Assembly: GCA_018105865.1 (NCBI GenBank)
Contig: JACLAT010000043.1
Coordinates: 558,001 to 622,000 of the forward strand
DNA: 64,000 bases
DNA from: Metaphire vulgaris
Taxonomy: Eukaryota > Annelida > Clitellata > Crassiclitellata > Megascolecidae
Direction of reading: 5' to 3'
Each line of letters begins with the position of its first letter. Position 1 is the first letter of the stretch. Below are positions 1 to 24,900 of this stretch, piece by piece. A program made the translations under genes and the position numbers. Below the pieces are notes generated by a model. The model had not been told where the DNA came from. It did not search any database and saw nothing but the letters and a program-made list of their open reading frames with translations.

Positions 1-514
1 GTACGTCTGTCTGTCTGAATATGTGGTGAGGACATAGGGATACATGGGTATGGAAGAGTAAGATGACGACAGCATGGGTTTTCCTCTGGTTACTTATAAC
101 TGATGGACTTTGGTATTCACTACACAAGTGTTGCGCGCAATTAAACAAAATCTGAATTCGTCCGCTCACCGCATTAATCGCCATTCGGAATTAGTTCTGT
201 ATATTATAATGGCCTTGAAATACGAGCGTTTGTTTCCTCGAGTAAAGAGGGAAAACCCTGAAATGTCTAATGTGGTAATGCACAAGCTGTGCAGTGCAGA
301 TTACACATGCCACACACAAAACCTGGGTGTTCCAATAGGCCTAATCAGTTTAGTAAGAAGTAAATATGATATTGGAGTGTTCGGAGGCAGGCTTAATAGC
401 AATCAGCAGTTTACAAGCCACAAATCCTCATTATAAGTCCCGTTCATGTTGTGTTTTCATTTAGCACAGTGCCTGGGCAATGTAAAGTTTTCAGTTACGC
501 CATTTCTGTCTCAG

Positions 515-14319
<13,805 letters not shown>

Positions 14320-14621
14320 AAACTGTAAGTATTTGGCATTGCTTTAATTCAGCGGTTATCAGATGACTTTGTGTCACGGCCCACATTTGAACCTGTCAAA
14401 TTAAGCAGTGACGTTATACAGATCAAGTGTGTAAAAATGGTGATGACCTTTTCTCATTTGTTTGTCCGAATTTGGTTTGCTTCATTTTATATGCTAGTTG
14501 TTTCCTGTTCTAAGGCAAAGGTCACTCTCGAGGCCAATCTTTGGGCAGCGGCTCACGGGTTGAGAACCGCTACTCTAATTAATCAATGTCGTTCCAAGCC
14601 GGTTGATTGACACAGGGATAA

Positions 14622-15016
14622 GTGGCTGTCCATTAATTATGTGAAAAATTTTTGGGCAATTTTTGATCCCTCGCTCATGTCAACAAATGCCAACGTTCAA
14701 TTACCCCTCCCATTTAATTACGTCAAGAATATTTTGACTCCCGCCTAAGATCAGTGACGGGTCCCCTTAAAAAGGTATTATTTTTGCGGTGATGACTCTT
14801 TTTGATCGTCAAGTGTCAAAATGTGGTGATGACCTTTTTGTCTGCTTGTCAGAGGATTTGCAATAAAGAGTATTCCATAAAATCTCCTATTTTTTATTAT
14901 TTGTAAAACATGAAATTGTTGACGTTAACTTCTATAGGCCCCTCCCTTTGTCAACAACTGTCTAACCTTTTCAATCCTCTACCCATATTTTGTTGACGTA
15001 ATTAATGGACAGCCCC
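14622..15016. mobile_element. PIF/Harbinger-like MITE
   Basis: Ends TGGCTGTCCATTAATTATGT and ACGTAATTAATGGACAGCC are inverted repeats. Flanks TAA (14619-14621) and TTA (15017-15019) differ at one base. Lies just 3' of the lectin stop. Confidence 0.6.
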
Positions 15017-15079
15017 TTACAGAAGCAAAGTAATTTTCATATTAATACTTCTACTGCATCCAAATAGATTGTATTCTTA

Positions 15080-16040
15080 TTTACATATTTGAGGTAACTT
15101 AGGTGTTGGAAGCCAGCTTAGATGCAATGAAGAAGTTCGCCGCCTACAGGGTATACTATACGATGGTCAACCATTTAGAAAGCAGGAATCATTAACATCA
15201 TTGCGTTGACTAATTAATCAGCGAGACGCCGAAGTAGAGAGTATTGAAAGGCTGCAGATGTTTTGAAGGGAAATCTCTGCATATCAAGATCAGGCGATGA
15301 ATTTATGAGAGGCGGTCTTCCGCCAGATAATTTGACAGACCCGACTAAGGATGGACGCCAGGCGAAGATATGGACGGCAGCCAATCTACATAGGCTGGAG
15401 AGGAAGCGCTGTAGAATACTTTTTGAGTTTGTGTGATTAGTCGAAAATTATACCGGGAAATGTGCATAGAACTTTTCATAAACGATCAGTAAGTCAAGAT
15501 CCTCAAGTTTAGTGCAATAAAAAAAGCGCAAATGCGTGTAAGGCAGCCGAATATCGCCTCCGGTATAAATCCTTACAAATAGTAACGCCATCTTTGTCTC
15601 TGAAGAACCAATTGAATGATTAAAGCAGCTGTTTATGCAGCCGATAGTGCCAGACAGCTAGAAGATCAAGTAGAAATGTATAATGGAAACAACTTAAAAG
15701 TTGATATAGGTCTCATACGACTCTAAAGATCAAACGTCACACGTCAGATCATGCAGCAGTAGAATACAGAGCGAAATGTAACGGAGTGAGAAGGGCTGCA
15801 TAAACAGAGAAAGCAAATTGGTTTGAAGAGCGTCCAATGAAAGACGTCCAAAAGTACCACGGTGAGCTGACGGCAAGAGAGGCATACAAACTGATACACT
15901 CGACATGAAATGGCCATTAAAGATGTACATGGCAATGTGATAGTGGAAGAATAGGGTTCATTCAAAGGTGGACTGGGTATTGGAGTGGACTGTGTGAAGC
16001 ACAGATGGATATTACAATATAAAAAGAGTTTAAAAGACTT
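15080..16040 (+). pseudogene. Degenerate RTE-like LINE linker region
   Basis: Heavily frameshifted plus-strand sequence. The recognisable part is near 15910-16010: IKDVHGNVIVEE and, in another frame, RWTGYWSGL followed by an EAQM stretch, the usual linker between endonuclease and RT. Everything before 15800 is too decayed to assign. Confidence 0.4.
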
Positions 16041-16049
16041 TTGAAAAAC

Positions 16050-16461
16050 GCTTCGGCTCGAGTTGGGACGAACACGCAACACCGCTTCGAGCACATAGAT
16101 TTCGAGCGTTGCTGGCTAACGTTTCGGGCGATGCACGACCCCTTCTGCGTGGCTACTTATCGGGCCTGATCCTCAAGTCTATGGCGGTCGACCGGCGCTC
16201 GCAGCTTTGTTCAAGCAACTGTCATCAACAGGTACCTCCTCCGTCCAAGACGGCTGTCTTTGTTGACAGGTCGTTCACAGGAGGGGCAATCGGAGCCTGT
16301 GAAACTTTCTACCGAAGAACGTGACAATTGAGACCTCCCCTGAACTGTTCATCAAGTGCCTTAAGACGCATAATATGTCTAACATCTCTGACAGTAGTGT
16401 CCCTTGTTAAGCGCTCTTGACTTTAACCTTCGCTATGTCTACTGCTCTCTATAAATCATGT

Positions 16462-16525
<64 letters not shown>
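16050..16525 (+). pseudogene. L2/CR1-like LINE 3' fragment with (AAT)n tail
   Basis: Frameshifted RT C-terminus (DFERCWLTFRAMHDPFC, VPPPSKTAVFVDRSF) followed by GCGCTCTTGACTTTAACC and CTCTATAAATCATG, ending in (AAT)n at 16463-16525. Same family as 4821-6278. Confidence 0.65.
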
Positions 16526-16526
<1 letters not shown>

Positions 16527-16527
<1 letters not shown>

Positions 16528-16735
16528 GAACATCCGCTATATACAGTACGAATAGCAAAGGGTCTAAGACTGATCCTTGCGGCACATCGTGATGGACTCG
16601 ACGCTCCGGACATTTTATTGTTCCACCCTACCGCCTGTGTACCATAGGCTAAATAGGTCTTGATCCAGAGAAGTGGAAGGCCTCTAGACCGTAGGATATC
16701 TCCAGTCGCCGGGTGAGAATCTGCTAAGCTAAAAT
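16527..16735 (-). pseudogene. L2/CR1-like RT fragment, head-on to the previous one
   Basis: Minus strand reads LLWIKTYLAYGTQAVGWNN and, after a frameshift, HHDVPQGSVLDPLLFVLYIA, the motif B region of RT. It abuts the (AAT)n tail of the plus-strand fragment, so the two pieces are convergent across the microsatellite. Confidence 0.6.
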
Positions 16736-16739
16736 ATAA

Positions 16740-17440
16740 TGTTATATACCAAAAAAGGTCTGCTTTCGGTAGCGCCATTTTGGCTGCTCGCATGTGTGTG
16801 TACATGCTTAGGAATATCGCCGTTGTTGGCGTTTTTACCGACGTCTTACGCTTATTTCTTTGTGCTAATCGCGCGGATTGTTGCCTACCTATCGTTTCCG
16901 AAGTAGATGGCGATCGTCTTTGCGCTTTCTCTGCGCTGAACGGATCGAATTTATTTCGCCCGTGTCGGCGCGGCTGGTCCGCCACTGTATCTAAGTCGGC
17001 AGCCCGTCGACGGAGTCTACAGGCTAAAACGCAAAGACTGTTCCGGTCCACGCGCGGAGTTTCATCTTCAGTCGGTTCCCATCAAGTTCGGCGATGGATT
17101 ACTGTCTCGCAGATGACCGCCCTCAAGGATTCACCGCCTGATTTTCGCAACGCGGAGAATTTCTCTCAGCATCCATGCGGTCCTTCAATATCCTTTCTGC
17201 GTTTCGCTGACTCTTCGACGGAACGTCTTCTTGCGGAGGACCGCCTTCTGAAGGGTTCACTGCCCCATTTCGACACGGCAGCGACCTCTTTCGTGCCATC
17301 TGAGCGGATTTTCCCTCAAGACCAACATCTTCCGTTCCATGTTGATTTGTCAACGTTGTCGACAGCGCCTTTGACTTTGGCCTGCATGTGCTACGGCGCT
17401 GCTACGGCGCTATAGAAATTGTACAGTACAATGCAATACA
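16740..17440 (+). repeat. LINE-like 3' non-coding remnant
   Basis: Ends with GCCTTTGACTTTGGCCTGC and CGGCGCTATAGAAATTGTAC, the 3'-end signature seen on other L2-like copies here. A plus-strand open frame of 211 codons crosses it but shows no protein motif and is probably chance. Confidence 0.35.
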
Positions 17441-17557
17441 ATTAAAATCACTTAGCACTGATGAAATTGATAGTTTTAAATGAAAAAGCGATGCATTTAT
17501 ACAGCCGCCTTGAGCTTTGAGTCTTCAGCTTATTTGAAGCTCCTTACCTTCATAAAA

Positions 17558-17828
17558 GGGGGCGGGAAGTTAGCAGAGTGGTAACAACGTTGGATGATGG
17601 AGCAGGAGGTCGTGGGTTCGAGTCCCGCAGGAGCCCTAAAGGTCGACTCAGCCTTTTTCGTGATGGCAAAATGAGTAGCAATGGCAACATTGCGAAGGTA
17701 ACCATAGTATTGGCGGAATGACTGGCCACCGTCCGCTGATAAATGGCTTAGCCACCTATGGGCTGATGGTCATGAAACCGGAGATCAGCACCGGCACCTA
17801 CGGGCACAGCGCCTATGGATGAACTTTA
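17558..17828 (+). mobile_element. tRNA-derived SINE with perfect 15-bp TSD
   Basis: 5' head has a pol III A box (TTAGCAGAGTGGTAA) and B box (GGTTCGAGTCCCGC), with a tRNA-like T-arm GTGGG/CCCGC. The body then diverges and ends GCGCCTATGGATGAACTTTA. It is flanked by CTTACCTTCATAAAA at 17543-17557 and 17829-17843, a perfect 15-bp target duplication, so the insertion is recent. Confidence 0.8.
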
Positions 17829-17981
17829 CTTACCTTCATAAAAATGTTTTACCTAGTGTTATTTTCTTATTCCTATGCGCCCCGAGCGATAGTTTTGGAA
17901 CTAATTCACTTCACTAATTAATCAAATTTAGAATGATCAATTTGCTATTTTCCCATAAAATTTCGTCATATAAAGTCTACT

Positions 17982-17987
17982 TTTATT
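17982..17987 (-). promoter_or_regulatory. Candidate polyadenylation signal of the CARD gene
   Basis: AATAAA on the minus strand, about 120 bases downstream of the propeller stop codon, in AT-rich sequence. Position and motif fit a 3' end; no cDNA evidence is available here. Confidence 0.35.
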
Positions 17988-18108
17988 CTTTCGTCGTTCA
18001 CTCGATTTCAAATGATTGCGAAATACATAAATATGTAAATATTGAAAATACTTTACTAAATGTGTAATATTATTTCAGCTGACAAATCAAACTCAATACT
18101 GAGGTTGC

Positions 18109-18977
18109 CTAAGACTTATTCAAGAAAACAGTTACTACGCCATTAAATCCGCAGACAACGAGTTGCTTTTTTCCTTCGTCATAATAAAGTCGGTGAGGAT
18201 AAAGAGGATTTTTCTTTCCACTGTCTTCATCTTTCCCTTTACTTTTAGGAAATAGAATTTGATTAAAACGAAGATTTGAGTCCAAGAGAACTACTCTGTC
18301 ATTGTCAGAATCAGCCACAAACACTCGATCGCTTGAATCGATGCTGAGATAACCGGAATTGGAAGAAATCAATCGTTGTCCCTTATTTTGAGGCTGATAA
18401 TTGTGAACAATGGTTTTTCCATCACTCATCAGAGTCGTTATCGTCGACTCATCCTTTTCCTGTATGAACTGCAAAATGACGAAATTTCCAGTCGATGTTT
18501 CCACTGCATGAATAGGCATTTGAATATTTTGACAAAGAGAAATTAAAAGACAAAGTTGGGCACCAGGTCCATAGATTCTCAGACTAGGCGAATGTTTCCA
18601 ACTGACCATCAGTAACTGATCACTTTTTAACATCGATAGGCTTAATGGCTGAAAATCATCTGATAATTCTAACCATTTGATTTCGCTTTGATTTGTCTTC
18701 GAGTTTTGTTCACGTTTCCATACGCAGACATTAGGGCTACGATGAATGTCAAGAATGTAGAGAGCGTTTTCTTTCTCGCAGGAGACAATATCATATGCTT
18801 CTTTGATCTCTTTCAATTGGAATTTTCGTAGAAGAACAAACGGATATCGGTCATAGAAGATTTTCATATCTCCACCATAGTCTAAGCAATAGAACTCATT
18901 TCTCAATTTAGTAACTCCAACTGCTCCACCAAGTTCATCGATTGTTTCTAAAGATTCGTCGAATATACGAGGAAGAG
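18109..18977 (-). CDS. CARD gene exon 9: C-terminal NHL-like beta-propeller
   Basis: 869-nt terminal exon, acceptor CATTTGATTTCAG, stop TAG at 18111-18109. It encodes 288 residues of repeated beta-strand units of about 45 residues, such as NEFYCLDYGGDMKIFYD, ALYILDIHRSPNVCVW, DRVFVADSDNDRVVLLDSNL and QLVVCGFNGVVTVF. The V-F-V-A-D-S-D-N-D-R-V and Y-D-E-x-x-x-x-L-x-V signatures are those of NHL/six-blade propellers in TRIM-like and other invertebrate proteins, used to bind proteins or RNA. Intact over its whole length. A minus-strand AATAAA (17987-17982) lies about 120 bases past the stop. Confidence 0.75.
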
Positions 18978-21112
18978 CTGAAATCAAATGATTGACAATT
19001 ACAGAGAACCATCAATAATTAGTTATTTAACATTTTACATGCAAATACAAGTGGCAAATCGTAACATTTTACAAAACTGTTTTAGGTACGAACAAGGCTC
19101 GACCGTGCGTATTAAACGTATAATATTTCCAATGATATTATACGTTTAATACGCGTACCGTCGTACGGTAAAAATTTCGTACGTTAAAAATACGTTGCCT
19201 AAAATAAGTGAACTGAAAGGTTAAAATTTAGCAGGAAACATTTACTTGTTATTCCATCGTTTAAATCTAATTCGACGTTGAGTGAATAATTATTTATCAA
19301 AGCGGTTTGACTAATATAAGAATCAACTTCAACTTCAAATGTCTCATATGGGATCGGAGGCCCGGCGCTGGCCTGTTTGCTAGACTATCTTTAGCGTATT
19401 GACGGAGACTGACTCGCAAGACGTCTATTCAAGGCAGCGATCGTTTGCTCAAGACAATGAGCGAACGCCGAGACCTGGTTTTATTGAGAAAACTCAGACA
19501 ACTGTCAAAAATCCCAGACAACAAAGAAAATGACTGGAAAACAACTACGGCTACCAAACAAGCTGCATCTACTCAAACGCACTGTAATAATTCCATTCAG
19601 CGCTCGCGATAAGACTAGATGATACGTGCAATTCACACAGCAATAAGTTTAGAACTCTTTCAGCAACTCACAGCCAGAAAATGCATTATTCAAACCACTC
19701 CATTCCCCCAGGATATTCTTCCTGGAGATAGAAATTATAGGGAAGATACTGTACTCGGACTTTTTCAGCGAACGCGACTTCAAATAGACCGACAATTACA
19801 AGACCATACAAATTCGCAGATTCGCAAGGTGGCTCTTCTCTAGTCGGATTACAGCCGATATCTGATCTAGCCGATTCACACATTCGCTCACACATATCGA
19901 GGCTTTGCGCAGCCATAACTACAGCTTTCAGTAAAAACAAATTATTCAAACACCTAGCTATCTTAGTCACTAGAGTTCTCAAAGGAACCGAATTAATCTA
20001 TACTCCATTCGTCTTCCCGAATCCTGTTGCTGAAAAGATCACGACCCTTAACGGGCCTATACACCACATATCTCAGGGACAGATCACAGACGGTCTCCTG
20101 GGATGGTTCCCTGTAGGCCCCTAGTCCCGTCCATCGTGGCATGCCACAAGGGTCGGTCCTAGGGCCGCTGTTATTCGTCCTCTACGTGGCCGACGTCGGG
20201 CGTGTCATCGACTCGCTCAGCCTGTCCTCCCACGCGTACGCCGACATGTACAGGTATACGCAGCTTCCCCCCTCAAGGCGAGACCGGCGAGCTGCGAACT
20301 CGGGTCCAGGACTGTGTGCTCGAGGTGGCGGAATGGATGGCATCGAACCGTCTCGCCCTCAACCCTGACAAGACGGAGCTGCTGTGGCTGAGCACTTCGA
20401 GGAGGGGCCACCTTATCGACCCAACACCTCCTGGGGGTGCTCATCGACTCATCGCTGACCCTCGTCGGGCACTTCAGCGCCGTGACTCGCTCTTGCTTCT
20501 TCCAACTCCGGCAAATTCGAGAAGTTCGTCGTTACATAACAATACCGGCCGCTGTTCATCTTGCCCGCGCTCTCGTACTCTCAAGACTGGACTATAGCAA
20601 CAGTCTCCTTCTCGGACTACCTGGGAACCAGATCAGTAGACTTCAGGCAGTCATCAATGCCTCTGCTCGGATTATCTTCGGCTTGAGGTGGCATGACCAC
20701 GTGACACCTGTGCTAAGGGACAGGTACCATTGGCTTCGGGTCCTGGCGCGCCTAGATTACAAGCGGTGTTGACTGACTTTTCGCGCTCTTCGGGACCCAG
20801 CCTGTCCCGATTACTTGGCATGCCTAGTACGACGACAAACGACGACTGGGTGCAGTCTCGAGCTGAGATCTAGCAGCCGCCACCGGCTGTACGTTCCTCC
20901 TCCGGCCAGGACTCCGAAGTTCGGCGAGCGTTCTATGACTCGCGGTAACCCACTTCTTGTAGATTGCGATCCCTGATGCGCTGGCCGGGATTACTTCATC
21001 TGAAATGTTTGCTAAAGACCTAAAACCGTTTTTGTTCACCATATCGTATAGTTGACTGTACAGCGCTTTTGATTTTGGCTGATGGCTATGTTACGGTGCT
21101 TCACAAATCGTC

Positions 21113-21170
<58 letters not shown>

Positions 21171-21838
21171 TGCTATAAACAGACACTTGGCTTCAGCTTC
21201 ATAATGATTGAGGGCATCTGGGATACTGAGGTCTGCTATCACCTCCAGTCATATTCTGCTAACGTGTAATTACGTATAAATACGCATCAGAGATGTGCGG
21301 ATCGCGGATAGATCCGCCGGCGGATCCAGATCCGCATGAATTTCATGGATCCGCGGACCTCCGCGGATCCGAGTTCTAAAATGACTGGCGGATGCGGATT
21401 ATCCGCGGATCATAACAACTGGCAAAATTTTGACAATTATAAAATTTTTCGGCGTAAATCAATTGCCCGTAGATGAAAGGTTCGCATATTAAAAGTTTGC
21501 CGCATTATTTCGTTTAATGCATTTAGTTAAACATATTTCCATTTCAAACTCAAAGACGTACGGTCGTATCTTGGTTCGAGTCTTAAGTAAGTAAAACCAA
21601 GCTTCCTTGGCGCTGTCTGAAAGATTGACGCAGTGCACCTGCTTATTCACGATCGTTCATTCTGTGTAAAATCTACAGTTCGTAATCCGTAGTACGTGGT
21701 GGCCAAGGTTTTAGTTCCAGTTAGGCATTCGCAGAAAAGTATTTTTATGGAGGATGATAAACTACTATGCATATGGCTAATAAAGACTATTCCGGCAAAC
21801 TGATCACGAAAATTCAGGTTGGAGAACTCAACTGCAGC

Positions 21839-21936
<98 letters not shown>

Positions 21937-24900
21937 ACATCTCTTTTATTATGTCCATGTTTGGGATATTCGATAATTTTACTGCAGTTGAAGTAGATTA
22001 GGCATAGACCGTAGGATCTACAAAAAAGTTGGGGACGGATAGTTGAAAAATGGATCTATTTACTATCAGCAGATGCGGATCTTCTGCGGATCGTAATAAC
22101 GGATCCGCTCACGGATGCGGATTCTCCGCGGTCCCAAAATTTCTGGACCGCACATCTCTGATATGCATCTAATACTGTGGCGGTCTCGTCGCGCGGTCGT
22201 CGGTCGGGCGGCCCCCAACGCCCGCTCGGTTTCCCGATTGCTTTCCGCCGCCGACTCTGCCTGATCGGCGGCGTCTGTTTGACTGTCCAATTCACAGCCA
22301 TCAAACGAGGTGTCCACGGCAGCCGGACAGGCCGCATACTGAGGATGGCCGCTCTTCGACACAGGGTCCCTAGTTTCCTCGTCTGACGTGTCTCTGTCTG
22401 TCCTGTCACCGGCCTCGTCCGAGAGACCCTTTAACTGGCTCCTCTTATCGCTGGCCACCGCTTGGTCTCGGCACCTTAAGCGATTTCTGTACATATTCTT
22501 GGTCACTGGCTTCGACTTTGTATTGCGCCTCTTTATTCTCGATAAAATCTTGGTCTTCCGCTCTCTTAAAGAAAGGCGGCGATGTCTTCTGTTGCGGCTT
22601 GTTAGCATGCTTGGTTTCTCATGCACTCACTTCTTGACGGGCAGTGGCGTCTATTTTCCGTCAACGGCTTCACTATATAACCGGGGTCACCGTGCCTGAA
22701 TGGACGCGGTCCACTCTTTTTCCCAACGGTAAATTCACCCAAACTGACTCCCCGCGCCTTTACGACAGGCGGGGCTTCTGTTTCCTTCCTTTGCTCAGAG
22801 TTGAACTCCTCGGTGCATATGCAACGAAAGTGTAGGATTTTTTCATCACAGCCAAGACTCACCTTCTTAGACAATGTCCTCAGACTCGGTCAACAGCGAC
22901 TTTATAGGACACAACTGCAGCTTCCGATAATTATTGGTTTATTTATTTATTAACCAAATAATATTTACAAAACGTAATCAAATTTGACAACAATGGCAAC
23001 TAGTGGCAACACTGGTAACAAAGACAAAGACGCGTTAGCTAGCAGGGCCGCCGAGAGAAGTTCAGGGCCCCGGTACAAAAAAATTGTGACGGGTCTCAAA
23101 ACATTTATCAAATCTCAGAAAACCTGACGAGCAATTAAAAAACGTTATCGCCTCTCCAAAATGAGTCTGACAAGCAAAAAAACGTAATCGACTCTCCAAA
23201 ACAACAGTCTGACAAGCAACAAAAACCTTATCGGGCACGGGCCCCTGTGAGCTCCATGGGCCCTAGAAAAATGTACCGGTTGCATCCCCATTCTCATCAG
23301 GCCTGTTAGCTAGACGCACCCGCGGGCTGCCAAAGTAACGTAACTAGCGCCACACGGCGAATACTATCAATAGCCTTTAATACGTCAATATGAAACGATA
23401 ATATTTTAGCACTTTATCGGGCTCCAGTGCTCATCCGTTTTCAATCGCTGTGCTTTGCTCTATTGCTTCACGATAATAGTAAAGTTACCCCAAATACTAG
23501 ATCGCATCCATACGACTGACAGATTTTCAGAGATTTTAAATTTTAAGACCGGCGCTTGAGCGGAATTTGCTACAGCAGTCTGTATTTTCCAATATTTGCC
23601 GTCGTCGTCAGCGGCGATAAATGACTTCATCTACGGGCCAATATACGACCAACCATCCCTGCTAGCCTGGCGCCGGGGATTAACCTTCTTAGCGTTAACG
23701 ACGACTCAGCCGTACAACCATTTTGATGTAAAAAGGGTTAACGACGAGTTGCGGTCGTCTATTGTCTACGTCTCCAGTGGAGCAGGTGCAGCTGCAGGAG
23801 CTGAAGGTGACCACTAGGGTGATTCTAAAAAATAAAATTTTGAATTTTAAATCGGCCAACCCCCCATATTTTTCTATTTGATATTAATGACTTGTAGTAA
23901 TTTTTTTCAGATTTTAAAAAAAACATTTAGGACTAGCACAATCACAGTGAAGTTTTAAGTATGAGTCATTCCAAGTCAATTCAAGAAATGGCTCCAAGTC
24001 AACCATCTCAAAAAATTATGAAATTCACCACGCTTGTTTCTCGAGCATCCAAGTGAAAGTTTACAAAATTTTACCCTGCTCTCTTGAGTAGTTTTTGAGA
24101 TATTCAACTTTTATTGCACCCAGAGGGCCGTTTTTGGACGTTTCGCGGCAGCCGCTTAAATTTCTCACAAATTCAGACCCCTATAACTTCAGAAATATCA
24201 TAGCTAGAAGGCTGAATCTTTCTGGACTTATTCATTACTAGTATTATTTTACAAAACAAGAGCAAAACTTTGTCTGTTGACAAAACTGTACTCCCTGCAG
24301 AGTCACAAAAATAGAAGAAAAAATGTGCACCTTTCCCGCTATTCAATGTTTAGGTCTCTAAAGGGAACCTTTCTCTTTATTTCAGAGTTGTGACTTTTAT
24401 TCCATAAACTGTCCTGTAGCTATATTTTCTTTCGGTGCAAACAGAATTTTCATATTGTTACTCCCTGAATTTTTACTGGTTCTTAAATATATGTTCAAAG
24501 GTCTATGACGAATATTGGCTTAGAGTGTGAAAATGGCCATGTGGGACAGGTGGTGGCTTAAAATTAATGGTATCACTAAATAGAGCACATTCATTACTAC
24601 AATATATCCCAAATGTGTTATGGTACTTTTTCATTAAGATTTTTAATAAATTTTCAAATTTACGACTTTTTTAAAAGTTAAGTTTAGCACATCGTGTTGT
24701 AGATGTGATTCAAGGAGACCATAAATTCCACTTTAACTCCTGTGTTTGAAGCAGTGGTATCAAAACATATTCCTGTAATGTGATCTTGCCATCCCCATTC
24801 ATTCACAGTATTTATGGTTGCATAAGTCATGCACTCATCGGTTCCACTGTATAGTTTAGGAACAGAGAGCAGTTTAATGATGCCATCACCAGCTACAAAA

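Noticed and set aside
110..436. 108-codon open frame before the coiled-coil exon
   Set aside because: No recognisable domain, no signal peptide at its start, and no strong donor in the right phase; probably chance.
16780..17415. 211-codon plus-strand open frame
   Set aside because: No domain; it crosses a LINE-like 3' non-coding region ending GGCGCTATAGAAATT.
17560..17640. A functional tRNA gene
   Set aside because: A and B boxes are present, but the acceptor stem does not pair, and the tRNA-like head continues into a body bounded by a 15-bp target duplication, so it is a SINE.
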